Source: Candidatus Chloroploca sp. Khr17 (GTDB lineage Bacteria > Chloroflexota > Chloroflexia > Chloroflexales > Chloroflexaceae). Taken from it: a stretch of DNA of 64,000 nt. The position numbers and the translations under genes were made by a program. How positions within the stretch are numbered: the stretch's first letter is position 1; each line of letters opens with the position of its first letter. Below, in pieces: positions 42,692 to 51,123 of this stretch. The stretch lies in contig NZ_RYFF01000012.1 in NCBI RefSeq assembly GCF_004138165.1, forward strand, positions 1 to 64,000, written 5' to 3'. A model generated the notes under the pieces. It was not told where the DNA came from. It worked only from the letters and a program-made list of their open reading frames with translations, and made no database searches.

Positions 42692-42714
42692 TTTCCTTGC
42701 GTGATAGATAGCTT

Positions 42715-45288
42715 ATGAAGAGTACACGTCTGCCAACCCAACTCGAGACGGCTCGCCAAGAGATCGAAGCCATCGCCCGTGCGTATGGGCTCGATTTCTT
42801 CCCGATCCTCTATGAGGTGCTCGATTATCGCACCCTCTATGAGACTGCGGCCTTCGGCGGCTTTCCTACCCGCTATCCCCACTGGCGCTTTGGCATGGAT
42901 TTTGACCAGTTGCTCAAGGGCCATGTCTGGGCCGGCTCGACAATCTATGAGATGGTGATCAATACCAATCCTTCCTATGCCTATCTGCTCGAAGGCAATG
43001 AGGATGTCACCCAGAAGATGGTCATGGCCCACGTGACCGGCCACGTCGATTTCTTCAAACATAATATGTGGTTTGCCCATACCAATCGCAAGATGCTTGA
43101 TGCGATGGCAAATCACGCAACCCGTATCCAGCGCATTATTGACCGCGTGGGCTATGATCTCGTTGAGAGTTTTATTGATACCTGTCTCTCGCTCGAGAAT
43201 CTGATCGATTACCATTCGCCCTATATCCGCCGCCCTGAAGCCCAGACCCATCGCCCGATTGTCGGTGAGGATGAACCTGATCTGGTCGAGGGTCTCAAGG
43301 TTGACCGTGAGTATATGCGCGGGTATATCAATCCCCCCGAGTACCTCGAAGATCAGCGCAAGAAACTCGATACGGAACGCGCGAAACAGCGTCGCTTTCC
43401 TGAAAATCCGCAGCGCGATATCCTGCTCTTTCTCATGAATTATGCGCCCCTCGAGCGCTGGCAACATACGGTGCTCGAGATTGTTCGCGATGAGGCTTAC
43501 TATTTCGCGCCCCAGGGCATGACCAAGATCCTCAATGAGGGCTGGGCCTGCCTCACCGGTACGGCGTTGCTCTTTACCGAAGAGGGGTTGCTGCCCCTCG
43601 CCGAGGTGGTGCAGCGTCAGTTGTCGCTGCGCACCGCCGATGGCAGTCAACCCCAACGGATCTACGATTGGGCTACCTTTGCTGATTATCCGACGATCAA
43701 ATTGACCACCAACCGCGGCTTCCAACTCGAAGGCTCGGTCAACCATCGTGTGCGGCTCGCCGATGGCGCGTGGCGGCGCCTCGATCAACTCCAACCCGGT
43801 GACCAGGTGCAACTCGCCGGCGGTCAGGGTCTCTGGGCTTCGACGTATGCCCGCCTCAGTCCTGCTTCACCTGCTGTGCTCGATGAGCCGCTCGCGGCGT
43901 TGCTGGGTTATCTCGCCAACCACAAGCTGCATCTCAAGGTCGCTTCAGTTGACGAGGCCGACGACGAGCCGCTCTTCGCCGCGTCGAAGCATACCCGTTG
44001 GCAGGTGCCGCTAACCACGCTCGTCGCGCCACTGACGGTGACAACCCGTGACGTGGCCTGCGTCCAGACGCTGCTTGCGTATGCAGCGCAGTGCCCCGAT
44101 GTTGCGTTGGTTACCCACGATGATGGCGCGCAGTGGCAGATCGTGCTCGAGGGGGGTGAAGCCGCGCCCACGCTGCACCAGGTTGTTGCTGCACAGGTGA
44201 TCCCCGCCTCGATCATGTGCTCGCCAAAGCCGGTGGTCGCCAGTTTCCTGCGGGGTCTCTATGACGCCAACGGGGATGTCTCGCCGCAGGGCGCCGTGCT
44301 CTTCACCAGGGAGGCGACCTTTAGCCAGCATGTGCAACTGCTCTTGCTCAACTTTGGCCTCCTCAGCAACAACCAGCAACAGCCTGATGGCACCTGGCAG
44401 ATCAGCATCACGGGGGCCTCGCTCCGCACGTTTGCCGACCAGATTGGCTTTGCCCAACCCGCCAAAACGCAGGCGCTGCAGAACATCCTCGCCAGTCAGC
44501 CTACGCTTGCCCCCGCACCCTGGACAGATACCGTGGTCACGCTTGCGCCTGGCCGCGCCGATGTCTACGACATCTCGGTGGAAGTCACGCATCGGTATGC
44601 CGCGCAAGGTCTGATCAACCACAATAGCTATTGGCACTCGACGATCATGACCCAGCACGTTGCCGACGCCTCTGAAATCATCTCGTTCGCCGATCTCCAT
44701 AGCGGGGTCGTCGCAACCAGCGGAGGACGGCTCAACCCCTACAAAGTGGGCCTCGAACTGCTGCGCGATATCGAAGATCGCTGGAATAAAGGCAAGTTCG
44801 GCAAAGAATACGATGAATGCGACGACCTTGCCGCCAAACGCACCTGGGATCGTGGGCTTGGCCTCGGTCGCCAGAAGATCTTCGAGGTGCGCAAGCTCTA
44901 TAACGACGTCACTTTCATCGACGAATTTCTCACCCCCGAATTTGTCATCGAAAACAAGCTCTTTACCTTCCGCTACAACCGAGACACCGATCTCTACGAA
45001 ATCGCCTCACGCGAATTCCGCGAGATCAAAGAGAAGTTGCTCTTCCGTCTCACCAACTTCGGGCAGCCCTCGATCATCGTCGAAGACGGCAACTACAACA
45101 ACCGGGGCGAGCTCTATCTTCGCCATCGTCACGAAGGCGTCGATCTGAAGATGGACTATGCGCGGGATACGATGCGCAACCTGCATCGCATCTGGACACG
45201 CCCGATCCACCTCGAGACTATCATCGACGACAAAAAGCGCTTGCTCTCCTTCGATGGCAGTGATTTCACCGAACGCCGCATTGATTAG
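42715..45288 (+). CDS. spoVR: SpoVR family protein interrupted by an intein
   Basis: A precursor of 857 residues that should splice to a 498-residue SpoVR. Extein 1 (1-278) covers AYGLDFFPILYEVLDYRTLYETAAFGGFPTRYPHWRFGM and ends KILNEGWA. Extein 2 (638-857) begins SYWHSTIMTQH and ends in the IIDDKKRLLSFDGSDF region. Joined, they restore the highly conserved SpoVR block NEGWA-SYWH. SpoVR proteins function with PrkA and YeaH in spore cortex or stress physiology; the exact biochemistry is not settled. It is the third gene of this operon, 23 nt after the DUF444 gene, with prmC starting 3 nt after its stop. The interruption is in frame with no sign of decay in the splice blocks. Confidence 0.95.
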   Translation: MKSTRLPTQLETARQEIEAIARAYGLDFFPILYEVLDYRTLYETAAFGGFPTRYPHWRFGMDFDQLLKGHVWAGSTIYEMVINTNPSYAYLLEGNEDVTQKMVMAHVTGHVDFFKHNMWFAHTNRKMLDAMANHATRIQRIIDRVGYDLVESFIDTCLSLENLIDYHSPYIRRPEAQTHRPIVGEDEPDLVEGLKVDREYMRGYINPPEYLEDQRKKLDTERAKQRRFPENPQRDILLFLMNYAPLERWQHTVLEIVRDEAYYFAPQGMTKILNEGWACLTGTALLFTEEGLLPLAEVVQRQLSLRTADGSQPQRIYDWATFADYPTIKLTTNRGFQLEGSVNHRVRLADGAWRRLDQLQPGDQVQLAGGQGLWASTYARLSPASPAVLDEPLAALLGYLANHKLHLKVASVDEADDEPLFAASKHTRWQVPLTTLVAPLTVTTRDVACVQTLLAYAAQCPDVALVTHDDGAQWQIVLEGGEAAPTLHQVVAAQVIPASIMCSPKPVVASFLRGLYDANGDVSPQGAVLFTREATFSQHVQLLLLNFGLLSNNQQQPDGTWQISITGASLRTFADQIGFAQPAKTQALQNILASQPTLAPAPWTDTVVTLAPGRADVYDISVEVTHRYAAQGLINHNSYWHSTIMTQHVADASEIISFADLHSGVVATSGGRLNPYKVGLELLRDIEDRWNKGKFGKEYDECDDLAAKRTWDRGLGLGRQKIFEVRKLYNDVTFIDEFLTPEFVIENKLFTFRYNRDTDLYEIASREFREIKEKLLFRLTNFGQPSIIVEDGNYNNRGELYLRHRHEGVDLKMDYARDTMRNLHRIWTRPIHLETIIDDKKRLLSFDGSDFTERRID
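43549..44625 (+). other. Intein in SpoVR (359 residues)
   Basis: Residues 279-637 of the precursor. Block A is CLTGTALLFTEEGLLPLAEVV, starting at the nucleophile Cys279. Block B is GSVNHRVRLADGAWRRL. The C-terminal blocks are RADVYDISVEVTHRYAAQGLINHN, then Ser638 as the +1 nucleophile. The central 200 residues are a LAGLIDADG endonuclease domain: LAALLGYLANHKLHL is the first, degenerate motif lacking its acidic residue, and FLRGLYDANGDV is the second, with Asp retained. Splicing should work; cutting is probably impaired. Confidence 0.93.
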
Positions 45289-45291
45289 TCA

Positions 45292-46152
45292 ATGAAAGCG
45301 CAGCCTATGACCGTCCTGAGCCTGCTCCGGCAGGCTCAGGCCCAACTTGAACCATTCAGCCCAACGGCACGCCTCGATGCGCAGATCCTGCTGGCGCACG
45401 TGCTCGCCTGGCCGCGGGCGCAACTGCTTGCCGAACGTGACTACGCGCCATCGCCCGCCGAATGTACCGCTTTTGCCAGCCTTGTTGCGCAGCGGGCGAC
45501 CCAGATCCCCGTAGCCTATCTCGTAGGGCACAAAGAATTCTATGGCATCGATCTCTTTGTCAACGAACACACCCTCGTCCCACGGCCCGAAACCGAACTG
45601 CTCGTTGATCTCGTCCTCAGCGAAGCGCGCCGACGCCGCCGTGCCACACCGCTGACCATCGCCGACATTGGCACCGGTACCGGCGCCATCGCCGTAGCGC
45701 TCGCACAACATCTGCCTGACGCCCTAATTTACGCCACCGATGTCTCAGCCGAAGCGCTGACCGTAGCCGCCCGCAACGTGCGCGCACACCAACTCAGCGA
45801 ACGCATCATCCTGCTCCAGGGCGATCTGCTCGAACCCTTACCGACCCCGGTTGATCTCCTCGTCAGTAACCCACCCTACACCATCCTCACCGAGGTAGAC
45901 GCCAATGTCCGGGATCACGAACCCCACTTGGCCCTCGACGGCGGCGGAACCGATGGGGCCGATGTCTATCGCCGCCTCCTTGCTGCAGCACCGCCCTACC
46001 TGCGCCCCAACGGCGCCATCCTGCTCGAAATTGGCGCATGGCAAAGCCAGATCGTCAGCGACCTGATCCGCAACGCCTTCCCCCAGGCCAGCCTCAGCCT
46101 CCACCGCGACCTCGCCAGCCACGAACGCGTCATCTACGCAACCCTCGAATAA
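45292..46152 (+). CDS. prmC: Peptide chain release factor N5-glutamine methyltransferase
   Basis: PrmC/HemK methylates the Gln of the GGQ motif in release factors. The 286-residue protein has a helical N-terminal domain ([18 protein letters not shown]) that holds the release factor and the [24 protein letters not shown] linker. The SAM site is [16 protein letters not shown], and SNPPYT is the catalytic NPPY. The C-terminal [15 protein letters not shown] is standard. The first ATG lies 3 nt after the spoVR stop without a good ribosome site, so translation may depend on spoVR termination; an ATG at 45307 is an alternative. Confidence 0.95.
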   Translation: MKAQPMTVLSLLRQAQAQLEPFSPTARLDAQILLAHVLAWPRAQLLAERDYAPSPAECTAFASLVAQRATQIPVAYLVGHKEFYGIDLFVNEHTLVPRPETELLVDLVLSEARRRRRATPLTIADIGTGTGAIAVALAQHLPDALIYATDVSAEALTVAARNVRAHQLSERIILLQGDLLEPLPTPVDLLVSNPPYTILTEVDANVRDHEPHLALDGGGTDGADVYRRLLAAAPPYLRPNGAILLEIGAWQSQIVSDLIRNAFPQASLSLHRDLASHERVIYATLE

Positions 46153-46165
46153 TAAACCATTGAGC

Positions 46166-46214
46166 GGTCGCAGGGCGCGAACGCCAGCGTAACTGCCGTT
46201 CGCGCCCTGCGACC
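46166..46214 (+). terminator. 18-bp hairpin after prmC
   Basis: ggtcgcagggcgcgaacg (46166-46183) and its exact complement (46197-46214) around a 13-nt loop, beginning 14 nt past the prmC stop. There is no T-run, but its position suggests the 3' end of the prkA-yeaH-spoVR-prmC transcript. Confidence 0.7.
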
Positions 46215-46269
46215 TCAAGCTGTAATCCTGCTGTCATGGAATGCTCTGGATTAAGCGTGCTTAACGTTT

Positions 46270-46275
46270 TTATAC
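46270..46275 (+). promoter_or_regulatory. -10 box TATACT before coiled-coil gene
   Basis: TATACT about 28 nt before the ATG at 46303, with GAGGAGG as ribosome site at about 46289-46295. No good -35 is seen. Confidence 0.45.
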
Positions 46276-46302
46276 TAAAGAGAGGATTGAGGAGGCACGC
46301 TC

Positions 46303-46947
46303 ATGCAAGCTCTGTTTGTAACCCTCAGCATCGCAATCATCACCCTGTTGATGTTGATGCTCTGGTTTGTTCCCCATTTGTTACAACAACAGGCGCAACG
46401 GAACGCCCGTGAGGCGGCGGCCCTGCGCACGATGCTGACTGATCTGCTCGAAGAGCAAGAGGCGGTCGCGCGCCGCCAGTCGCAATTGACCACCTCGATC
46501 GCCCACCTGCAAGATCAACTCGAGCAGACCCTGATCACCGTGCCCGCCGAGGCCGATCAGCGGATTACGGTGCTGGCCGATCAAGAGGTGCTGCACGTCC
46601 TTGAAGAGCGGATCGGGACCCTGCAACTCCAGATTCAGCAGTGGCTTGAGCATCGCAGTGTCCGTCAACGCAATGCCCAATTGCAAGACAATGAAGCGTG
46701 GGCCAATCTGATGGGTTTGCTTGCTGCCATCCAGGAACGGGTGGGCGCACTCTCGGATCTGCACCCCAACGCGAGAATCGGGCACCAGGCCCATCAGTTA
46801 CTCACCGAACTCGAACAAGAAATGGCCCAACTGCGTTCAATTTCTGATGATATTACCACCCTCCAGTGGCGGCTACGCGCCTCGGTGACTGAACGCGACA
46901 ACGATCTCGGCAGCCTACGCTCGCATGCAGGCAGCAGCGCCGACTAA
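46303..46947 (+). CDS. Membrane-anchored coiled-coil protein
   Basis: A 214-residue protein with one N-terminal helix (about 5-27) and an otherwise soluble, Gln/Glu/Leu-rich helical body with strong heptad patterns (LRTMLTDLLEEQEAVARRQSQL, LEERIGTLQLQIQQWLEH, LLTELEQEMAQLRSISDDITTLQ). No family is recognised; the layout resembles coiled-coil scaffolds tied to the membrane. A strong GAGGAGG site fixes the start. It is followed by a hydrolase gene after 16 nt, probably in the same unit. Confidence 0.65.
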   Translation: MQALFVTLSIAIITLLMLMLWFVPHLLQQQAQRNAREAAALRTMLTDLLEEQEAVARRQSQLTTSIAHLQDQLEQTLITVPAEADQRITVLADQEVLHVLEERIGTLQLQIQQWLEHRSVRQRNAQLQDNEAWANLMGLLAAIQERVGALSDLHPNARIGHQAHQLLTELEQEMAQLRSISDDITTLQWRLRASVTERDNDLGSLRSHAGSSAD

Positions 46948-46963
46948 GCAAGGTTAGAACGTC

Positions 46964-47803
46964 ATGAGCATCATCGTCATTGATAACCAAGTCGTCCACT
47001 ATGAAGTCCTGGGCCGGGGGCAACCTGTGCTCTTTCTCCATGGCTGGCTCGGCAGTTGGCGCTACTGGTTCCCCACGATGGAAGTGATGGCCGAACAGTT
47101 TCGCACCTACTCCTTTGATTTCTGGGGGTTCGGCGACTCGCGCCGCAAACAGACCCAGGCAAGCATTCAGGCCTATGCCGATCAGGTGATCCGGTTTCTC
47201 GATGAACTGGGGATTGAACGCGTGATGCTGGTGGGCCATTCAATGGGCGGAATGGTGGCCCTCAAGACCGCACTGAACCATCCCGAACGCATTCTGCGCG
47301 TGACTACGGTTGGCGCACCAATTGATGGCAATTCACTGGCCTGGTTGCTCAAATTGACCGATCGCCCCCTCTTCGCCGATGCGGCCGCCCGGTTGCCCTG
47401 GGTACGCCGCAGACTCTTTCGCTTTTTCCTCGGGCAAACACACCAGTTTGCCGTAGGCGAAATGGTTGATGATAGTATCAAATCTGATGCCGATACGATG
47501 CGCTACGCCATCAGTTCGATGTGGCGCACCGACCTCAGCCCTGAGCTCGAACGCCTGCGGGTGCCAGCCTTGATCATCCACGGCAAACGTGACGATATCG
47601 TGAACCCGAATCAACTCAAGCTCTTTGCGCACAATCCGATGGCCGAAGTGCTCGCAATGCCACATAGTCGCCACTTCCCCTTCCTCGACGAAGCCGAACA
47701 GTTCAACGAAGTCCTGCTCCGCTTCCTCACTGCGGGAAAGTCGCCGAGCCCTGACCGCATCTGGCAGGGCTTGCGCACCGAACACCAAGCAATCGCTCGC
47801 TAG
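46964..47803 (+). CDS. Alpha/beta hydrolase
   Basis: A 279-residue soluble alpha/beta-hydrolase. The oxyanion region is FLHGWLGSWRYW, followed by the nucleophile elbow GHSMGG with Ser93, IIHGKRDDIVNP with the acid near Asp219, and PHSRHFPFLDE with the catalytic His. The lid region between strands 6 and 7 is long and aromatic. Such enzymes may be esterases, lipases or C-C hydrolases; substrate is unknown. It lies 16 nt after the coiled-coil gene and is followed by a strong terminator. Confidence 0.87.
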   Translation: MSIIVIDNQVVHYEVLGRGQPVLFLHGWLGSWRYWFPTMEVMAEQFRTYSFDFWGFGDSRRKQTQASIQAYADQVIRFLDELGIERVMLVGHSMGGMVALKTALNHPERILRVTTVGAPIDGNSLAWLLKLTDRPLFADAAARLPWVRRRLFRFFLGQTHQFAVGEMVDDSIKSDADTMRYAISSMWRTDLSPELERLRVPALIIHGKRDDIVNPNQLKLFAHNPMAEVLAMPHSRHFPFLDEAEQFNEVLLRFLTAGKSPSPDRIWQGLRTEHQAIAR

Positions 47804-47830
47804 CACCTGGCGGTGGATCCCAATACAAAT

Positions 47831-47869
47831 CTCACGTCAAAGGCCAGCTTCGCTGGCCTTTGATGTGAG
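47831..47869. terminator. Terminator with 18-bp stem
   Basis: Arms 47831-47848 and 47852-47869 pair with one wobble around TTC, with the same core GCCAGC/GCTGGC as the terminators at 1388 and 56638. It separates the hydrolase gene from the ccm cluster. Confidence 0.85.
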
Positions 47870-47887
47870 AATGAACTGGCCTACTTG

Positions 47888-47896
47888 TGCTACAAT
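47888..47896 (+). promoter_or_regulatory. Extended -10 TGCTACAAT before ccmA
   Basis: TGCTACAAT is 7 nt before the probable GTG start of ccmA, so the transcript may be leaderless. The same nonamer precedes ccmC (49356) and the thioredoxin fusion gene (55076). Confidence 0.5.
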
Positions 47897-47902
47897 CCCT
47901 GT

Positions 47903-48526
47903 GTGGACATTCGACTAATAGTTGAAGAAGTTGCCGCCAGCTATGGTGCCCGCGATGTCTTTGCCGAGGTGTCGGTCGAGTTGTGCGCGGGCGAAACGAT
48001 GGTGGTCAGCGGACAGAACGGCAGTGGCAAGAGTACCTTTTTGCGCCTGCTGGCCGGCTTGCAACGGGCCGATGCCGGCCAGATCACCTATCTGGTCGGC
48101 AATGAGGCCTTTGACCCGCGTGATGCCGGGCACCTCATTGGCTGGGTGGCCCCCGATCTGATGCTCTATCGGGATCTCACCGCCCGCGAGAACTTGCGCT
48201 TTTTCGCTGCCGTACGCCGGATCAGCCTTGATGATCAGGCTATCGATGAGGTGCTCGCCCGGGTTGGGCTTGCCGGGCGCAGCGATGACCGCCTCGCGGC
48301 CTATTCATCGGGGATGACCCAACGCATGCGCTATGCCTATGCCCTGATCCACCAACCACCCGTGCTCTTGCTTGATGAGCCAACCGTCACGCTTGATGAA
48401 CGCGGGGCCGAGGTGGTTGACACTGTGATCAAGGCCCAGCGCCGCCACGGCATTGTGGTCATTGCCACCAATGACCCCCGCGAACTGCGCTACGGCGATC
48501 TTGTGTTAGAGTTTGGGGGCACCTGA
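47903..48526 (+). CDS. ccmA: Haem exporter ATPase CcmA
   Basis: The ATP-binding subunit of the CcmABCD complex that releases holo-CcmE in system I cytochrome c maturation. It is 207 residues long with GQNGSGKST as Walker A, YSSGMTQRMRYAYAL as signature and VLLLDEPTVTLDE as Walker B. The signature is the short SSGM type seen in CcmA rather than LSGGQ. I chose GTG 47903 (MDIRLIVEEV); a longer frame opens at ATG 47885 but reads through the -10 element. Its stop overlaps the ccmB ATG region (TGATGG). Confidence 0.9.
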   Translation: MDIRLIVEEVAASYGARDVFAEVSVELCAGETMVVSGQNGSGKSTFLRLLAGLQRADAGQITYLVGNEAFDPRDAGHLIGWVAPDLMLYRDLTARENLRFFAAVRRISLDDQAIDEVLARVGLAGRSDDRLAAYSSGMTQRMRYAYALIHQPPVLLLDEPTVTLDERGAEVVDTVIKAQRRHGIVVIATNDPRELRYGDLVLEFGGT

Positions 48527-49287
48527 TGGCCGGGCATTCAAGTACCGAACAAGATCCTGGTCTGACGTTGACCACCCAGCAACCAGTAGCGCAACAGCGT
48601 ATCGTTGACCTCTTGCAGGCAGCATGGGCGGTCTTTGTCAAAGATCTGCGGATCGAACTGCGCACCCGTTATGCCATCAATGCGATGGTTCTCTTTGCGG
48701 CCTGTACCGCTATGATGGTGAGCATCGGGACGACGTTTATCGGGTTACGGCGCACCGAAGAGGCTCTCCTGATCCAGGCCTCGCTCCTCTGGATTGCGCT
48801 GCTCTTTGCGGCCATCAGTGGCCTGTCGCGGGGCTTTGTTCACGAAGAGGAGACGCGCACCCTCGCGGCCTTGCGGCTTGCCGCACCAGCGCTTGCCGTC
48901 TACCTGGGCAAATTCTTGCTCAATCTCGCCCTGCTTGCCCTGCTTGGCCTCATCACGAGCCTGCTCTTCATCGTGCTTGTGCGCGTCCAAGTCGGGAGTC
49001 CCCTGGCCTTTCTCGGCATGCTCGCCGCAGGTGGCCTCAGTCTTGCGACTTCCACCACGATCCTTGCGGCTATTATCACGCGGGCCAGTTTCAAGAATGC
49101 GCTCTTTGCTGTGCTTGCCTTTCCCCTCCTTGTGCCTCCGCTGATCATCGCCATTCAAGGCACCGCTGCGACGCTTGCCGAAGGTGGCTGGTTACCTGCC
49201 TTGCCTGCCCTGCAATTCCTGATCGCCTACAGCGTCGCCATGTTCGTCGCATCATTGCTACTCTTTCGCTTTGTCTGGGAAGCGTAG
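48526..49287 (+). CDS. ccmB: Haem exporter membrane subunit CcmB
   Basis: The six-helix membrane subunit of CcmABCD, 253 residues. After a polar N-terminus come VFVKDLRIELRTRYAINAMVLFA, a typical CcmB opening, then SRGFVHEEETRTLAALRLAAPALAVYLGKFL, the conserved cytoplasmic loop that meets the ATPase. The C-terminal helices include AFPLLVPPLIIAIQG. The N-terminal leader of about 30 residues is longer than usual. Overlap with ccmA by one base shows co-translation. The 190-nt gap to ccmC has two -10-like boxes but no gene. Confidence 0.9.
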   Translation: MAGHSSTEQDPGLTLTTQQPVAQQRIVDLLQAAWAVFVKDLRIELRTRYAINAMVLFAACTAMMVSIGTTFIGLRRTEEALLIQASLLWIALLFAAISGLSRGFVHEEETRTLAALRLAAPALAVYLGKFLLNLALLALLGLITSLLFIVLVRVQVGSPLAFLGMLAAGGLSLATSTTILAAIITRASFKNALFAVLAFPLLVPPLIIAIQGTAATLAEGGWLPALPALQFLIAYSVAMFVASLLLFRFVWEA

Positions 49288-49355
49288 AGGATGGTTTTAA
49301 TCTCACAACGATACCATTGTATGTGATACATGTCTCATTCATGACCTGTGGAACA

Positions 49356-49396
49356 TGCTACAATGTTGGCGAACATGACCCTCTTGTGGATATAAT
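49356..49396 (+). promoter_or_regulatory. Two -10 boxes before ccmC
   Basis: TGCTACAAT at 49356-49364 and a perfect TATAAT at 49391-49396 stand in the 190-nt gap after ccmB. They suggest that ccmC onward has its own promoter. Confidence 0.5.
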
Positions 49397-49477
49397 GTCC
49401 TTTGAGCGGAAATGTGACAATGCATACCTCTGGTATGTCGCAGCATGACACATGTCTGGTTCTGGAAAGGTACATCT

Positions 49478-50443
49478 ATGGTGCAGCAGATGGCCCAGGT
49501 CGGCAAACTGCTCATCGGGCTCTGGATGGCTGGCGTGACCATCGTGATGTTTCTGGTGATTCCTCAGTACGAGGGGTTGGGCAATGCGGGGCGCATTATC
49601 ATTATGCATGTGCCAACCGCCTGGGTCAGTGTGCTGGCGTTTGCCATCTCGGCTATCTTTAGTGGTCTCTACCTCTGGAAGCGCAAGCCTACCTATGATG
49701 ATTATGCCGTCGCCGCCGCCGAGGGGGGCTTTCTCTTTACCGCCCTCGCAACGGTGACCGGCATGATCTTTTCGCAGGTCGTCTGGGGCATCTACTGGAA
49801 CTGGGATCCACGCCAGACCTCTATTTTTGTGCTCTTGCTAATCTACGCCGCACTCTTTGCGCTGCGCGCCGCCATTGATGATGTGCAACGCCGTCGCCAA
49901 CTCAGTGCGGCCTATTCACTCTTTGCCTTTGTCACCGTACCCTTCTTGATCTTTGTCGCCCCCCGCATCGCTGATAGCACCCTGCATCCTAACTGTGTCT
50001 TTATCCAGGGCAGTACCTGCGATGGCATTAGCCTCGATGTGGGCATGATCGGCTTGCTCGGCGACCGCAAGATCCAGTTGATCGGGATGGAACGCGAAGG
50101 CGATCTGGTGACTGCCGAGGTGATCGTCAGTGAGCCCGGTTTGAGTGGTGAGACAACGCTGCGACCCAGTTTCAATCTGGCAACCGGCACCATGGCCGAT
50201 CGCCCCGAGTTTCCTGGCCTCCGGTATCAACTGGGCCTTGAATATGTCGATCCTTCAATAAACAGTGGGTTGTTGAATATCGAAGCCCCTGGAACCGGCT
50301 TGCTCGATAATCAGATCACCCTCTTTACGTTTCTCGCCTCGATTGCCGGTTTTACGGCGCTCTTTGTCTGGATGCTCAATCTACGCGCCGATCTGCTGGG
50401 GCTTCAGTGGGCTCTGGCTCAGCGTGATGGAGGTCGTGTATGA
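49478..50443 (+). CDS. ccmC: Haem handling protein CcmC
   Basis: The core protein that presents haem to CcmE, 321 residues with six helices. The tryptophan-rich haem motif reads VVWGIYWNWDPRQT; conserved His residues lie in MHVPTAWVSV and the later periplasmic loop (THL-type, here ADSTLHPN). Between helices 5 and 6 there is an added exported segment of about 110 residues (CVFIQGSTCDGISL to NIEAPGTGLL) absent from most CcmC proteins, whose usual length is near 240. ATG 49478 is chosen because AAAGG lies 8 nt upstream. It overlaps ccmD by ATGA. Confidence 0.9.
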   Translation: MVQQMAQVGKLLIGLWMAGVTIVMFLVIPQYEGLGNAGRIIIMHVPTAWVSVLAFAISAIFSGLYLWKRKPTYDDYAVAAAEGGFLFTALATVTGMIFSQVVWGIYWNWDPRQTSIFVLLLIYAALFALRAAIDDVQRRRQLSAAYSLFAFVTVPFLIFVAPRIADSTLHPNCVFIQGSTCDGISLDVGMIGLLGDRKIQLIGMEREGDLVTAEVIVSEPGLSGETTLRPSFNLATGTMADRPEFPGLRYQLGLEYVDPSINSGLLNIEAPGTGLLDNQITLFTFLASIAGFTALFVWMLNLRADLLGLQWALAQRDGGRV

Positions 50444-50670
50444 ACCCTGAAGCCTTTTTAGAGGCTGGGATTGCCATCTATGTTGCGATGGCGGTGGCCC
50501 TGTCGGTCTGGCTCGGTATCTTTGCCTATCTCTGGCGCATTGATGCCCAGGCACGTATGCTTCGACGTGAACTGGAACGTGAACGCCAGCGGGAACAACC
50601 CTCCTCCAGGGCACCACGGGCAACCGTGAAACGTGTTAGTTCGCCCGAACATGAGATTGTTGAACAGTAA
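50440..50670 (+). CDS. ccmD: CcmD-like small membrane protein
   Basis: A 76-residue protein with one helix (about 10-32) followed by a basic coiled tail (LWRIDAQARMLRRELERERQRE), the usual plan of CcmD, the small subunit of the haem exporter. It starts within the ccmC stop (ATGA) and ends 9 nt before ccmE. Identity is low, as is usual for CcmD, but position and architecture agree. Confidence 0.82.
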   Translation: MNPEAFLEAGIAIYVAMAVALSVWLGIFAYLWRIDAQARMLRRELERERQREQPSSRAPRATVKRVSSPEHEIVEQ

Positions 50671-50679
50671 GGATCGGTT

Positions 50680-51090
50680 ATGTCTACCACATCAATGACG
50701 CACGTTGCTCGGCGTGGTTTTGAACTGAAGCCCCTCCACATTGCGGGTCTCGGCATTATTGTGCTTGCCATCATCTATGGTATCTTTGGCTTCCAGAATG
50801 GCTTCCGTTCCTATACCCAGAGCATTGATGAAGCGGTTGCGGCCACCCGCAGCGTGCAACTCTCGGGTTTTCTGGGGAGTACGGGTGAGTATGATGAGCA
50901 GGGACGTTTTACCTTCCTGATTCAGGATGAGCACGGCAAGTTGCTCAAGGTCATCTCGCAGGAGCCACGTCCATCCAATTTCGAGCACGCCATTAGCATT
51001 GTTGCGATTGGACAGTACGACCCGGCTGAGCAGGCTTTTATGTCCGAGCAACTGCTGGTCAAGTGCCCTTCGAAATATCAGGAACAGTAG
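50680..51090 (+). CDS. ccmE: Haem chaperone CcmE, CX3Y variant
   Basis: The periplasmic haem chaperone, 136 residues. One helix (about 20-38) is followed by an OB-fold beta domain (VQLSGFLGSTGEYDEQGRFTFLIQD). In classical CcmE the haem is bound covalently to His in HxxxY; here the motif is LLVKCPSKYQEQ with Cys129-X3-Tyr133. The Cys variant is known from archaea and some delta-proteobacteria. The protein is short beyond the motif. It lies between ccmD and ccmF. Confidence 0.9.
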   Translation: MSTTSMTHVARRGFELKPLHIAGLGIIVLAIIYGIFGFQNGFRSYTQSIDEAVAATRSVQLSGFLGSTGEYDEQGRFTFLIQDEHGKLLKVISQEPRPSNFEHAISIVAIGQYDPAEQAFMSEQLLVKCPSKYQEQ

Positions 51091-51123
51091 GCATTATCTC
51101 TTCTGAGATCTGGAAAGATCCGT

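Noticed and set aside
42652-43812. 386-residue open frame antisense to yeaH end and spoVR start
   Set aside because: Shadow of spoVR; no ribosome site and no domain.
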